A stretch of DNA of 64,000 bases from Streptomyces roseolilacinus (GCF_014649335.1 NZ_BMSV01000004.1:496001-560000), one strand, 5' to 3'. Shown: positions 25,430 to 34,357, counted from the first letter of the stretch. The notes: a model not told the origin generated them from the letters alone. Translations and numbers: made by a program.

Positions 25430-26768
25430 GGGGGGAGCGTACGCGACGGCGGTGCTCGTGCATGGCAGCCGCGTACACCTCGGCGGTGGCCGACGCGGCC
25501 CGGTCCCAGCCGAAGGACCGCGCGTGGTGCGCGGCGGCGTCGCCGAGGCGGCCGGTGAGGTGCGGGTCGGTGGCGAGCCGGGCCAGGGCGCGCGCGTAGT
25601 CGGCCGGGTCGTGGCCCTCGACCAGGAAGCCGGTCTCACCGTCCCGGACGGCCACCGGCAGGCCGCCGACCGCGGCCGCCACGACGGGCGTGCCGGTGGC
25701 CTGCGCCTCGATGGCGACGAGCCCGAAGGACTCGCTGTGCGACGGCATGACGAGGACGCTCGCCGCGCGGAACCAGTCGGCCAGCTCCTGCTGCGCGACG
25801 GGCGGGTGGAAGCGGACCACGTCGGCGATGCCGAGCCGGGCCGCCAGCTTCTGCAGGCCCTCCGGCCGGGCGAGGCCGCTTCCGCTGGGCCCGCCGACGA
25901 CGGGGACGATCATGCGGGAGCGGAGGGAGGGGTCGGCGTCGAGGAGCCGGGCGGCGGCGTGGAGCAGGACGTCCGGGGCCTTGAGGGGCTGTATGCGGCC
26001 GGCGAAGAGCGGGACGAAGGCGTCCTGCGGCAGGCCGAGGCGGGCCCGTGCGGCGGCGCGGCCGTCGGCGGGGCGGAAGCGGTCCAGGTTGACGCCGGGG
26101 TGGACGACGGCGACCCGCGCGGGGTCGGCGTCGTAGTGGTGGATCAGCTCCTCGGCCTCGCCGTCGGTGTTGGCGATCAGACGGTCGGAGGCCCGGACGA
26201 TCTGCGTCTCCCCGATCACGCGCGCGGCGGGCTCCGGGGTGTCGCCCTCGGCGAGCGCGGCGTTCTTGACCTTGGCCATGGTGTGCATGGCGTGGACGAG
26301 CGGGGCGCCCCACCGCTCGGCGGCGAGCCAGCCCACGTGGCCGCTGAGCCAGTAGTGGGAGTGGACCAGGTCGTAGTGGCCGGGCCGGTTGCGGGCCCAG
26401 GCGCGCATGACGCCGTGGGTGAAGGCGCACAGCTGGGCGGGGAGGTCCTCCTTGTTGAGGCCCTCGTACGGGCCGGCCTCGACGTGCCGGACGAGGACGC
26501 CGGGCGCCAGCTCGACGGACCGGGGCAGGCCGCCGGCGGTCGCGCGCGTGAAGACCTCGACCTCGATGTCGATGGCGGCGAGACGTTTCGCCAGTTCGAC
26601 GATGTAGACGTTCATGCCGCCCGCGTCGCCGGTGCCGGGCTGGTGGAGCGGGGAGGTGTGGACGCTCAGCATGGCGACCCGCCGCGGCCCGCGGCGGTGC
26701 CGTCCGGGCAGCCTGAGCCGGGGCGGCGGCACCCGGGCTCCGGCGAACCGGGACACGTACTGGCTCAC
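25422..26768 (-). CDS. mshA: D-inositol-3-phosphate glycosyltransferase MshA
   Basis: 448-residue GT4 glycosyltransferase catalysing the first committed step of mycothiol synthesis (GlcNAc transfer to inositol 3-phosphate). Diagnostic features are the N-terminal loop [16 protein letters not shown], the donor-fold [14 protein letters not shown] and the EX7E-type motif [23 protein letters not shown] start with [10 protein letters not shown] is used; the ATG at 26810 would only add low-complexity sequence. The other mycothiol gene in the window is mshD near the right end. The basic N-terminal 45 residues are longer than in many homologues. Confidence 0.93.
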   Translation of the reverse strand: MSQYVSRFAGARVPPPRLRLPGRHRRGPRRVAMLSVHTSPLHQPGTGDAGGMNVYIVELAKRLAAIDIEVEVFTRATAGGLPRSVELAPGVLVRHVEAGPYEGLNKEDLPAQLCAFTHGVMRAWARNRPGHYDLVHSHYWLSGHVGWLAAERWGAPLVHAMHTMAKVKNAALAEGDTPEPAARVIGETQIVRASDRLIANTDGEAEELIHHYDADPARVAVVHPGVNLDRFRPADGRAAARARLGLPQDAFVPLFAGRIQPLKAPDVLLHAAARLLDADPSLRSRMIVPVVGGPSGSGLARPEGLQKLAARLGIADVVRFHPPVAQQELADWFRAASVLVMPSHSESFGLVAIEAQATGTPVVAAAVGGLPVAVRDGETGFLVEGHDPADYARALARLATDPHLTGRLGDAAAHHARSFGWDRAASATAEVYAAAMHEHRRRVRSPHG

Positions 26769-27139
26769 GTCGTCGGTCCTTCCGCTCTGGGGCAGGGGCG
26801 GGCACGGCATGGCGAAGGGGAGCGGGGAGCCCCTCTCCGCCCCGCCACAACAGCGCGGGGGGACCTTTCATTTCCGCTTTGCCAATTCATTACATCGACC
26901 CGTGCGTCGCCCGGGGGCGGCCCGGAGGGGCTGCCCGGGTGCCCGCCGGGTGCCTCCCGGGCGGGGCGGAGGCGGGCGGGCGGAGGGTGGGGTTCCGGGG
27001 GCTGGGGCCGCCGGGTCCCGGGCGTGGCTCCGGTGGCGGGGGCGGCTCGGCGGGGCGGAGGCGGGCGGGCGGGGGCGTGGCTCCGGCGGCGGGCCCGGGG
27101 CGGGGAGCGGGGTCCCGGGGAGCGTCTACGCTCGTGGGC
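26769..27139. other. Intergenic region with repeated G-rich blocks
   Basis: 371 bp between the divergent mshA and a methyltransferase gene. About 26880 is AT-richer and may hold the mshA promoter on the minus strand. From 26930 on, G-tracts dominate: a 23-bp block occurs twice (26961-26983 and 27050-27072), and a near-copy of GGGCGTGGCTCCGG follows each. No gene is supported. Confidence 0.5.
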
Positions 27140-27958
27140 ATGGCTCCGCGGATGACACGCCCCGTCGGGAGTCCCACGCGCGGGACCACCAACCCCAACC
27201 GGCTGCGTCGCATGGACCGCTGGATCGCCGACGCCCACGGCGCCGACCTGCGCCGTGCCGACGCCCCGCCGGTCGCCGTCGACCTCGGCTACGGGGCGGC
27301 GCCCTGGACCGCCGTGGAGCTGCTGGACCGCCTCCGCCGGGACGCCGACCCGCGCACCCGGGTCGTGGGCGTGGAGATCGACCCCGCGCGCGTGGCCGCC
27401 GCGCGGCCGTACGCGCGCGAGGGCCTGTCGTTCGCGCACGGCGGCTTCGAGGTCCCGGTCGACGGCCCGGTCGCCCTGATCCGCGCGGCGAACGTCCTGC
27501 GCCAGTACGACGAGGAGCAGGTCGCGGACGTGTGGGGCCGGCTGTGCGGGCGCCTCGCGGCGCGGGGCGGCCTCCTCGTGGAGGGCACCTGCGACGAGAT
27601 CGGCCGCCGCCACGTCTGGGTGGCGCTGGGCCCCGAGGGGCCGCGCACGGTGACGTTCGCCACGCGCCTCGGCTCCCTGGAGCGCCCCTCGGACCTGGCG
27701 GAACGGCTCCCCAAGGCCCTGATCCACCGGAACGTCCCGGGCGAGCCGGTGCACGCCTTCCTGCGGGACTTCGACCGGGCCTGGGCGGCGGCCGCCCCGT
27801 ACGCCTCCCTGGGCGCCCGCCAGCGGTGGATCGCGACGGCCTCGTCCCTGGCCGGGGACTGGCCGCTGACCGACGGGCGCCGGCGGTGGCGCCAGGGAGA
27901 GTTGACGGTGCGTTGGGACGCGCTGGCCCCGCGGGGCTGGTCCACGGCCTCCGGGTAG
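27140..27958 (+). CDS. Class I SAM-dependent methyltransferase-like protein
   Basis: 272 residues from ATG at 27140. The Rossmann segment VAVDLGYGAAPWTAVELL replaces the usual GxGxG with GYGAAP, followed by an acidic residue at the end of strand 2 (VVGVEIDPARV). Later parts include ALIRAANVLRQYDEEQV and GGLLVEGTCDEIGR. It reads as a methyltransferase relative, but the altered glycine loop leaves activity uncertain. An alternative ATG is 27152. It is monocistronic. Confidence 0.75.
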   Translation: MAPRMTRPVGSPTRGTTNPNRLRRMDRWIADAHGADLRRADAPPVAVDLGYGAAPWTAVELLDRLRRDADPRTRVVGVEIDPARVAAARPYAREGLSFAHGGFEVPVDGPVALIRAANVLRQYDEEQVADVWGRLCGRLAARGGLLVEGTCDEIGRRHVWVALGPEGPRTVTFATRLGSLERPSDLAERLPKALIHRNVPGEPVHAFLRDFDRAWAAAAPYASLGARQRWIATASSLAGDWPLTDGRRRWRQGELTVRWDALAPRGWSTASG

Positions 27959-28177
27959 GAGCACAAGGCCCCCGGGGACCGCAACCCCGCCCTGTGGACG
28001 ACCGGCCCGGTGGCGCCGATCGCCCTCCGCCTGTGGACGGCCGGCGGGGCCGCCCTCCCGACCCTGTTACTTTCGCCGGTGACATGGCACGATCGCCAGC
28101 GGCACCGAATGTTACTGACGGTAAATCAGATGGGGTGCGGTGCCGCCTGGCCGGTCGACGTCCGGAGGGGGAAGCCT

Positions 28178-29236
28178 GTGAAGAGACGCCGTTGCGTCAC
28201 CGTCGCGATCACCGCTGTGTGCGCCCTGACCGTTCTCGCGGCGCCGGCCCACGCCGCGCCCGCGCCCGCGCCGACGCCCGGTGCGGCCGCCCGGCAGTCG
28301 GGGAAGAGCCTGGAGGAGGTGCGCGCCGAGATCGAGGCGCTGTACCGGCAGGCCGCCTCCGCCACCGACGCGTACAACCTCGCGGAGGAGCAGGCGAAGA
28401 AGCAGTCCGCCGAGATCGTGAAGCTCTCCCGGGCCATCGTGGAGGGCCAGGAGAGGATCGACGGGCTGAAGCGGCGCGCCGGCGCCGCCGCCCGCGCCCA
28501 GTACCGCAACGGCGGGATCCCGGAGGAGGCGAAGCTCGTCCTCACCGACGACCCGCAGCTGTTCCTGGAGGGCGCCAACCGTCTCGCGCAGGGCCAGAAG
28601 GCGACCAGGGACCTGCTGACGGAGCTCCAGCAGAGCCAGGAGGACCTGGAGACGTACACCAGGGACGCCAGCGCCGAGTGGACCCGCCTGGAGGCGAACC
28701 GCGCCCGCCAGGCCAGGACGAAGAAGCTGATAACGGAGAAGATCGCCGCCGCGGAGAGGCTGGAGGCGCAGCTGGAGGCCGCCGAGCGGGAGCGGCTGCG
28801 GCGCCTGGAGCAGCAGGTGCAGAGGGACGCGCAGGCGGCGTGGCTGGCCTCGGGCGCCCTGAAGGAGACCGACCGCGGCGCGAGCGCCCAGGGCCGGGAG
28901 GCCATCCGGTTCGCCCTGGCGCAGGTCGGCAAGCCGTACGTGTGGGGGGCCGAGGGTCCGGACGCCTACGACTGCTCGGGGCTCACGCAGCGCGCCTGGG
29001 GCGCGGCCGGCCGCGGCATACCGCGCACGTCGCAGGAGCAGTGGCGCCTGCTGCCGCGGGTGGCGGTCCAGGACATGCGGCCCGGCGACCTGATCGTCTA
29101 CTTCGGTGACGCCAGTCACGTGGGGATGTACGTCGGGGACGGCACCATGGTCCACGCCCCGCGGCCGGGGCGGCACATCACGGTGGCGGGCGCCGGTTCG
29201 ATGCCGATCCTGGGCGTCGTCCGACCGGACAGGTAG
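28178..29236 (+). CDS. Secreted NlpC/P60 peptidoglycan endopeptidase with coiled coil
   Basis: 352 residues, GTG start after GGAGGGGGAAG. A Sec signal peptide (VAITAVCALTVLAAPAHA) is followed by a coiled coil of about 200 residues and a C-terminal NlpC/P60 domain. The catalytic triad is readable: Cys in YDCSGLTQRAW, His in DASHVGMYVG and His in MVHAPRPG. The layout is like RipA/p60-type cell-wall hydrolases that cut within stem peptides. Activity is probably limited by the coiled coil. A terminator hairpin follows. Confidence 0.9.
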   Translation: MKRRRCVTVAITAVCALTVLAAPAHAAPAPAPTPGAAARQSGKSLEEVRAEIEALYRQAASATDAYNLAEEQAKKQSAEIVKLSRAIVEGQERIDGLKRRAGAAARAQYRNGGIPEEAKLVLTDDPQLFLEGANRLAQGQKATRDLLTELQQSQEDLETYTRDASAEWTRLEANRARQARTKKLITEKIAAAERLEAQLEAAERERLRRLEQQVQRDAQAAWLASGALKETDRGASAQGREAIRFALAQVGKPYVWGAEGPDAYDCSGLTQRAWGAAGRGIPRTSQEQWRLLPRVAVQDMRPGDLIVYFGDASHVGMYVGDGTMVHAPRPGRHITVAGAGSMPILGVVRPDR

Positions 29237-29256
29237 GCGCGGTCCGGGCACGTCGG

Positions 29257-29281
29257 GCCGGGGCGCCCCGAAGGCCCCGGC
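29257..29281 (+). terminator. Hairpin after the NlpC/P60 gene
   Basis: GCCGGGG (29257-29263) pairs with CCCCGGC (29275-29281), 20 bp past the stop. Confidence 0.45.
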
Positions 29282-29476
29282 GCGGACGGACCACCCCCTC
29301 CCGCGTGATGTTTCTCATGAGGGGGTGGCCATCTACCTCCCCTTGCGCGGCATATGCCACAGACTCTTCGCGGGTCGCCATTCCGTTCGGACGCCGGGTG
29401 CCGCTATGGTCCCCGTCGGCGGGGCGTCGTCCGACGCTCCACCGCACCCTCGGGGGGAGGGAAGGAACCCGAACCG

Positions 29477-30724
29477 ATGCCCGTACCCGCGCCTGTGCCC
29501 GCACCCGTGCCCGCGCAGCGACAGAGGGTGAACACGCTCGACGTGTCGAACGGTGACCTCACCCTGCTGGTGATCGAGGACGATCCGGCCGGCACCTTCA
29601 CCGTCCCCGAGCTGGTCGACGCCGCCGGCGGCCGCGTCCGCATACGCACCGCCCGGAACCTCACGGAGGCGGAGCGGCTGCTCACCGACGACGTGCACTG
29701 CGTCCTGGTCGACCTCGACCTGCCCGCCGACGCGCGGCGCGGCGACGACCCGCTGTCCGTGCTGCGGCACGTCCTGCGCGTCGCCCCGCGCCACGCCGTG
29801 CTCGTCCTGGCGAGGTCGGAGCGCGCGGAGCTGGCGGCGGAGGCGGTACGGGCGGGCGCGCAGGACCGGCTGTTCCGGGAGGAGCTGGACGGGCCGCTGC
29901 TGAGCCGGGCCATCCGGTACGCGGTGGAGCGCAAGCGCGCCGACTCGGTGCAGGTGAAGCTGGCCGAATCGCGGCTGCGGGCCCAGGAGAACGCCCGGCT
30001 GGAGCGCGGGCTCCTGCCGACGCCGCTGCTCCAGGGCTCCGACCTGCGGTTCGCCGCCCGCTACCGGCCGGGCCGCTCGCGCGCCCTGCTGGGCGGGGAC
30101 TTCTACGACACGGTGCGCACCCCGGACGGCACGGTGCACGCGATGATCGGTGACGTGTGCGGACACGGCCCCGACGAGGCGGCGCTCGGCGTGGAGCTGC
30201 GCATCGCGTGGCGGGCGCTGACGTTCGCGGGCCTGTGCGGGGACGAACTGCTGTCGACGCTGCAGCAGGTCCTGGAGCACGAGCGGGAGAACGAGGAGAT
30301 CTTCGCGACCCTGTGCACCGTGGACATCGAGCCCGACGGGCGGCGGGCCGGACTGTGCCTGGCCGGCCATCCGGCGCCGCTCGTCGCCCGCCCCGCGCAG
30401 GGCGCCCGGCTGCTGCCGTACGAGGACGGCGGCCCGGCGCTGGGCGTGCTGCCGAGGGCGCGGTGGCCGCGGCGGCAGGTGGAGCTGGGCGGGGTGTGGA
30501 GCCTGATGATGTACACCGACGGCCTCATCGAGGGCCGCTCGGCGGGCCCCGGCTCGCCCCGGCTCGGCCAGGAGGGCATGGTCGACATGATCAACCGCCA
30601 GCTGGCCCGGGGGCTGGTCGGCGAGGAGCTGCTGGAGGCCGCGGTGGCGGAGGTCCGCGACCTGAACGACGGCGAGCTGACGGACGACGTGGCGGTCCTG
30701 CTCCTGGACCGGGCCGCCCGCTGA
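29477..30724 (+). CDS. Response regulator with PP2C (SpoIIE-type) phosphatase domain
   Basis: 415 residues. A short Pro-Val-Ala repeat (PVPAPVPAPVPA) is followed by a receiver-like domain with LLVIEDD and VLVDLDLPAD (phospho-acceptor Asp), a linker helix, and a PP2C/SpoIIE domain: GGDFYDTVRTPDG, MIGDVCGHGPDEAA, LAGHPAPL and MYTDGLIEGRS, ending DDVAVLLL. The metal-coordinating aspartates of PP2C are present. Such proteins dephosphorylate anti-anti-sigma factors in partner-switching stress pathways. No anti-sigma gene is adjacent, so the partner is unknown. Confidence 0.9.
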   Translation: MPVPAPVPAPVPAQRQRVNTLDVSNGDLTLLVIEDDPAGTFTVPELVDAAGGRVRIRTARNLTEAERLLTDDVHCVLVDLDLPADARRGDDPLSVLRHVLRVAPRHAVLVLARSERAELAAEAVRAGAQDRLFREELDGPLLSRAIRYAVERKRADSVQVKLAESRLRAQENARLERGLLPTPLLQGSDLRFAARYRPGRSRALLGGDFYDTVRTPDGTVHAMIGDVCGHGPDEAALGVELRIAWRALTFAGLCGDELLSTLQQVLEHERENEEIFATLCTVDIEPDGRRAGLCLAGHPAPLVARPAQGARLLPYEDGGPALGVLPRARWPRRQVELGGVWSLMMYTDGLIEGRSAGPGSPRLGQEGMVDMINRQLARGLVGEELLEAAVAEVRDLNDGELTDDVAVLLLDRAAR

Positions 30725-30747
30725 CGGGCCGGCCGCTCCGGCCCGTC
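30723..30747 (+). terminator. Terminator starting within the stop codon of the PP2C gene
   Basis: GACGGGCCGG (30723-30732) pairs with CCGGCCCGTC (30738-30747) around CCGCT. It lies directly on the TGA. Confidence 0.6.
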
Positions 30748-30782
30748 GGCCGACGGCCTGTCGGCGGACGGCCCGGGGACCG

Positions 30783-31112
30783 CTAGCGGCCGCCGTTGTA
30801 GGGGCCGTACGGGCCGTCGCTGCTGGAGCCGCGGCGGCCGCCGCCCGACACCTGCCGCAGGGCGGGGCGGACGTCCACCATGAAGACGATGGTCGCGACG
30901 AGTCCGGCGAGCTGGAGGACCAGGAGGATCGGGAAGAGGTTCACGACGACCGTGACGCCCAGGATGATCAACCAGAACGGCTTGGTCTGCTTGTCCGCGG
31001 CCCGGTAGGCGTCCTCGCGTGCCAGGACGGCGAGGACCAGCGCGACGGCGGCGAGCGCGAGCATCGCGAGGGACAGCAGCCCGAGCAGCGAGTTGAAGCC
31101 GGACATCAGCAT
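30783..31112 (-). CDS. DUF2516 membrane protein, 109 aa
   Basis: Small protein with two or three hydrophobic helices (LLSLAMLALAAVALVLAVLA; WLIILGVTVVVNLFPILLVL; LAGLVATIVFMVDV) and a Gly/Ser/Tyr-rich C-terminal tail ending PYGPYNGGR. It matches the actinobacterial DUF2516 family. In mycobacteria the homologue follows hbhA, and here too it lies just behind an HbhA-like gene on the same strand. The role is unknown. Confidence 0.85.
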   Translation of the reverse strand: MLMSGFNSLLGLLSLAMLALAAVALVLAVLAREDAYRAADKQTKPFWLIILGVTVVVNLFPILLVLQLAGLVATIVFMVDVRPALRQVSGGGRRGSSSDGPYGPYNGGR

Positions 31113-31191
31113 GGTGAGTACCGCCTGTCAGGTGGGTGGAGCGCCTCGCGGCCAAGGTACCCGTACAACGCTCCGACAACCGTGAACGTGC

Positions 31192-31232
31192 CCGGCCGGG
31201 CCGCACGCCGGTGAGGCACCGGGCCCGGCCGG
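31192..31232 (-). terminator. Hairpin after the HbhA-like gene
   Basis: CCGGCCGGGCC (31192-31202) pairs with GGCCCGGCCGG (31222-31232), 11 bp past the HbhA-like stop and before the DUF2516 gene. Confidence 0.5.
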
Positions 31233-31242
31233 ACGCCTCGGT

Positions 31243-31839
31243 TCACTTCTCGCCGGTGGTGCCCGAGGAGGTGGTCTTCCGGGTGGTGCCCCTGCGGGTG
31301 GAGGCCCTCCGCTCGGCGGCGGTCCTGGCGGGGGCGTCGGCGTCCGCCTCGGCCCCGGCCGCCTTCCCGGTGCCGCCGGCCCCGGTGGCCTTGTCGTCCT
31401 TGGCGGCCTTGGGCTCCGGGGCGGTGTCGGGCTCGACGGCGATGGCGATCTCGGTGATCTCCTCGGCGGCCTCGCCGCGCCACGCCCGGACGGCCTGCTC
31501 GCCGTGCTCGGCGACCTTCTCGTACGTCTCGCGGGCCTTCACGGCGTACTCGGCCGCCATGCCGACGCCGCGCAGGGCCAGGCCCTGGGCGGTCTCGCCG
31601 AGCTTCTTCAGGTCCGTGTCGAGGCCGTCGACCAGCTCGACGAACTTGGTCTGGAGCGTCGCCTGGGCCTCCTTGGCCTGCGCGGTGACCTTCTCCTGGA
31701 CTTCCTTCGGGTCGGTGTTGCGCACCGCGTCGAGCCGGGACGGGGCCTCGGCGGCGATCTTGCGGGCCTGCTGCACGGCGAGGTCGGCGGTACCGGCGGC
31801 GAAGTAGAGGGGCGTACGCAGTTCGTCGATGATGGCCAT
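31243..31839 (-). CDS. HbhA-like helical protein with Lys/Thr/Ala tail
   Basis: 198 residues from ATG at 31839. The N-terminus MAIIDELRTPLYFAAGTADLA, the long amphipathic helix (about 30-130) and the low-complexity basic C-terminus (RRASTRRGTTRKTTSSG) match the layout of the mycobacterial heparin-binding haemagglutinin, whose tail is Lys-Ala-Pro-rich. Here the tail is Thr/Arg-rich and an adhesin role should not be assumed; in a saprophyte a cell-surface or membrane-associated scaffold role is more likely. Its neighbours, an XRE gene upstream and DUF2516 downstream, repeat the mycobacterial order. Confidence 0.7.
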   Translation of the reverse strand: MAIIDELRTPLYFAAGTADLAVQQARKIAAEAPSRLDAVRNTDPKEVQEKVTAQAKEAQATLQTKFVELVDGLDTDLKKLGETAQGLALRGVGMAAEYAVKARETYEKVAEHGEQAVRAWRGEAAEEITEIAIAVEPDTAPEPKAAKDDKATGAGGTGKAAGAEADADAPARTAAERRASTRRGTTRKTTSSGTTGEK

Positions 31840-31897
31840 GGTCTGTGGTCCTCCCATGTCGCGGGTCGTCGCGCGCGAGCGCGGGTTCGCCGCGGGG

Positions 31898-32299
31898 TCA
31901 GAGTTCGGTGGATCCTGCGCCTGTTCCGGCATCGCCGGTGCCGCCACCCGTGTCGAGCGCGTTCTCCTTGCGGAAGGAGTCGTAGATCTGGAGCAGCACC
32001 TGCTTCTGCCGCTCGTTGATCGACGGGTCGGCGAGAACGGCGGCCCGCGTCTCCAGCTCCTCGCGGTCCCGCTCGTCGAGGATCCCGGCCCGCACGTACA
32101 GGGTCTCGGCGGAGATCCGCAGCGCCTTGGCGACCTGCTGGAGGACCTCCGCGCTCGGCTTGCGCAGCCCGCGCTCGATCTGGCTCAGATACGGGTTCGA
32201 CACCCCGGCCGCCTCCGCGAGCTGCCGCAGCGACAGCTGCGCGGTGCGCCGCTGCTCGCGCAGGTACTCGCCGAGGTTGCCGACGTTGAGCGATGCCAT
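31898..32299 (-). CDS. XRE-family transcriptional regulator
   Basis: 133 residues from ATG at 32299. The helix-turn-helix LREQRRTAQLSLRQLAEAAG then VSNPYLSQIERGLRKPSAEVL is near-canonical for the Cro/C1 family. The C-terminal half (EELETRAAVLADPSINERQKQVLLQIYDSF, as neighbouring segments) is helical with an acidic Gly/Thr end. It lies 58 bp upstream of the HbhA-like gene in the same direction, the order also seen in mycobacteria, so it may control that gene. Confidence 0.88.
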   Translation of the reverse strand: MASLNVGNLGEYLREQRRTAQLSLRQLAEAAGVSNPYLSQIERGLRKPSAEVLQQVAKALRISAETLYVRAGILDERDREELETRAAVLADPSINERQKQVLLQIYDSFRKENALDTGGGTGDAGTGAGSTEL

Positions 32300-32440
32300 A
32301 CCCCGATGCTGCCCCACTCTCGCTAACAATTGCAAGCACATGCTTGCCACGGTTACACACCCCGGACGTCCCCGCCACCGCTGCCCGCCCCGCGGCGTCC
32401 CGTGCCAGCATGGGCGGAGACGACCGTCGGGAGGGGAGCC

Positions 32441-33235
32441 ATGGCAGTCGAACGCCTCTGGTTGGACGTGCCGTTCGCCGAGAAGGACGAGGCGAAGAAG
32501 GGCGGGGCCCGGTGGGATCCCGCGGCCCGGCGCTGGTACGCGCCGCGCCCGGGGATGGCGGAGCTGGAGCGGTGGGCGGCCGCGCCCGACGTCCCCGACC
32601 TGCTGCCCGGGGAGGACCGGAGCCTCGGCAGCGGCCTGTTCGTCGATCTGGTGCCGCGGACCTGCTGGTTCACCAACGTCCGCTCCTGCGTGGACGCGAA
32701 GGACTGGGAACGGCTCCGCCGGATGATCACCCGTCGGGCCGGGCAGCGGTGCGAGATCTGCGGGGCCGCCGAGAGCCGCGAGCAGAGGCGGTGGCTGGAG
32801 GCCCACGAGCGCTGGACCTTCGACGAGGCGGCGCGCGTGCAGACCCTCAGGCGCCTCGTCTGCCTGTGCACCGACTGCCACACGGTCACCCACTACGGCT
32901 ACGCACAGGTCCGCGGCGTCGAGGCGCAGGCGTTCGCCCACCTGGTGAAGGTCACCGGGATGACCGAGGTGCAGGCCCGGCAGCACGTCCAGGCCGCCTT
33001 CGCGGTGTGGGAGAAGCGCTCCCTGGTCACCTGGGAGCTGGACCTGGGCATCCTCACCGACGCCGGGATCACGCTCGCCCCGCCTCCCGGGGCGGGGGGC
33101 CGCGCCCGGGTCTCCGAGGAGACGCTGCGTTCCGGTGGCCGCCCGGCGGCGCCCCGCCGGCCCGGTCCGGAGCGGGACGCCCGGGGGTACGGGCGGGGTC
33201 CGGCCACTCCGGGCCCTGACCGCCCCAGGCCCTGA
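32441..33235 (+). CDS. DUF5710-type protein with HNH-like zinc-binding segment
   Basis: 264 residues, with GGGAGGGG before the ATG. The N-terminal domain (RLWLDVPFAEKDEAKKGGARWD, in adjoining pieces, then WYAPRPGM) is the DUF5710 signature found in DNA-processing proteins. A central segment has two CxxC pairs, CEICG and CTDCH, followed by HTVTHYG, as in HNH/zinc-finger nucleases; whether a catalytic His-Asn-His set exists is unclear. The C-terminus is Pro/Gly/Arg-rich and runs into a DNA tandem repeat. Its function is unknown. Confidence 0.75.
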   Translation: MAVERLWLDVPFAEKDEAKKGGARWDPAARRWYAPRPGMAELERWAAAPDVPDLLPGEDRSLGSGLFVDLVPRTCWFTNVRSCVDAKDWERLRRMITRRAGQRCEICGAAESREQRRWLEAHERWTFDEAARVQTLRRLVCLCTDCHTVTHYGYAQVRGVEAQAFAHLVKVTGMTEVQARQHVQAAFAVWEKRSLVTWELDLGILTDAGITLAPPPGAGGRARVSEETLRSGGRPAAPRRPGPERDARGYGRGPATPGPDRPRP

Positions 33236-33308
33236 CCGGTCCTGGGCCTGACCGGTCCTGGGCCTGACCGGTCCCGGGCCTGGCCCCTCCCGGGCCTGGC
33301 CACCCCGG
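33212..33308. repeat. 16-17-bp tandem repeat at and after the DUF5710 stop
   Basis: About six degenerate head-to-tail units of GGCCTGACCGGTCCTG; two adjacent units (33245-33260 and 33261-33276) differ at one base. The ACCGGT core of each unit is palindromic. The array starts inside the 3' end of the gene and ends 18 bp before the convergent rhodanese stop, so it may also act in termination. Confidence 0.75.
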
Positions 33309-33325
33309 GTCGCCGTCCGGTGCGG

Positions 33326-34357
33326 TCAGGGGCGTGGGGCCGCCCCGCCCGTCACCACCGGCAGGTCCGACGGCCGCCCCCACTCGCTCCACGAGCCGTC
33401 GTACACCGCCAGGTCCCCGTACCCGGACAGCTCCGCTCCCAGTGCCAGGACGCAGGCCGTCACCCCCGAACCGCAGCTGAACAGCAGCCGCTTGGACCCC
33501 TCCCCCACCAGCGGCGCGAACAGCTCGCGCAGCTCGGCCGGAGGGCGCATCCGCCCCGCCCCGTCCAGCAGGTCCCCGAACGGCAGGTTCACCGCGCCGG
33601 GCATGTGGCCGCCGCGCAGTCCGCCACGGGGCTCGGGCTCCGTCCCGGCGAAGCGGCCGCGCGTACGGGCGTCCAGCACGACCGCGCCCGGGTCCGCGAG
33701 GGCGGCCGCGACGGCGGCGCTCCCGACGAGCCACCCCTCGCGCGGCCGCGCCGTGAACCCGCCCCGCACCGGGGCCGCGGCGGCCGGGGGGCCGTCCTCC
33801 ACGGGCAGTCCCGCCGCGGCCCAGCCGGGCAGCCCGCCGTCCAGGACGGCGACCCGGTCGAAGCCCGAGGCGCGCAGCATCCACCAGGCGCGGGCGGCGG
33901 AGTGGAGGCCGGCCGCGTCGTACACGACGACCGTGCTCGTGTCGTCCACCCCCAGGTCGCGCACCGCCTCCGTGAACCGGGCGGCGTCCGGCGCGGTGTG
34001 CGGCAGCGGCGCGTCGTGGTCGGACAGCGCGCCGTCGATGTCGAAGCGCCGTGCCCCGGGCACGCGCCGCCCGACGTCCCGGTGCGCGCCCACCGAGGCG
34101 TCGAGGACGACCAGTCCGGCCGTCCCCAGCCGCTCCCCCAGCCACCGGGGGGTGACGAGCGGGCCCGGGACGGCCACCGGGGCGCCCCCGGCCGCCGTGA
34201 CGTGCCGGGCCCCAGCGGCTCCCGCGCCTCCCGCGGCCTCTGTTGCTTCCGTGCCTCCCACGACCTCTGCTGCTTCGGTGCCTTCCGCGGCCACTGTTGC
34301 TCCTGTGGTTTCCGTGGGCCGGGGGTTCCGTCCGGCTTCCTGCTCCGGGGTGGTCAT
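33326..34357 (-). CDS. Rhodanese-type sulfurtransferase with low-complexity N-terminus
   Basis: 343 residues with two rhodanese domains. The catalytic loop is LLFSCGSGVTACVLAL with the active-site Cys, and the inactive N-terminal domain has VVVYDAAGLHSAARAWW and VAVLDGGLPGWAAAG. The first 55 residues are a repeat of Thr, Glu, Ala and Gly (GTEAAEVVGGTEATEAAGG) not normal for the family; a valine start near residue 60 is possible. ATG overlaps the stop of the ATP-grasp gene (ATGA), so the two are coupled. It moves sulfane sulfur (3-mercaptopyruvate or thiosulfate). Confidence 0.85.
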   Translation of the reverse strand: MTTPEQEAGRNPRPTETTGATVAAEGTEAAEVVGGTEATEAAGGAGAAGARHVTAAGGAPVAVPGPLVTPRWLGERLGTAGLVVLDASVGAHRDVGRRVPGARRFDIDGALSDHDAPLPHTAPDAARFTEAVRDLGVDDTSTVVVYDAAGLHSAARAWWMLRASGFDRVAVLDGGLPGWAAAGLPVEDGPPAAAAPVRGGFTARPREGWLVGSAAVAAALADPGAVVLDARTRGRFAGTEPEPRGGLRGGHMPGAVNLPFGDLLDGAGRMRPPAELRELFAPLVGEGSKRLLFSCGSGVTACVLALGAELSGYGDLAVYDGSWSEWGRPSDLPVVTGGAAPRP

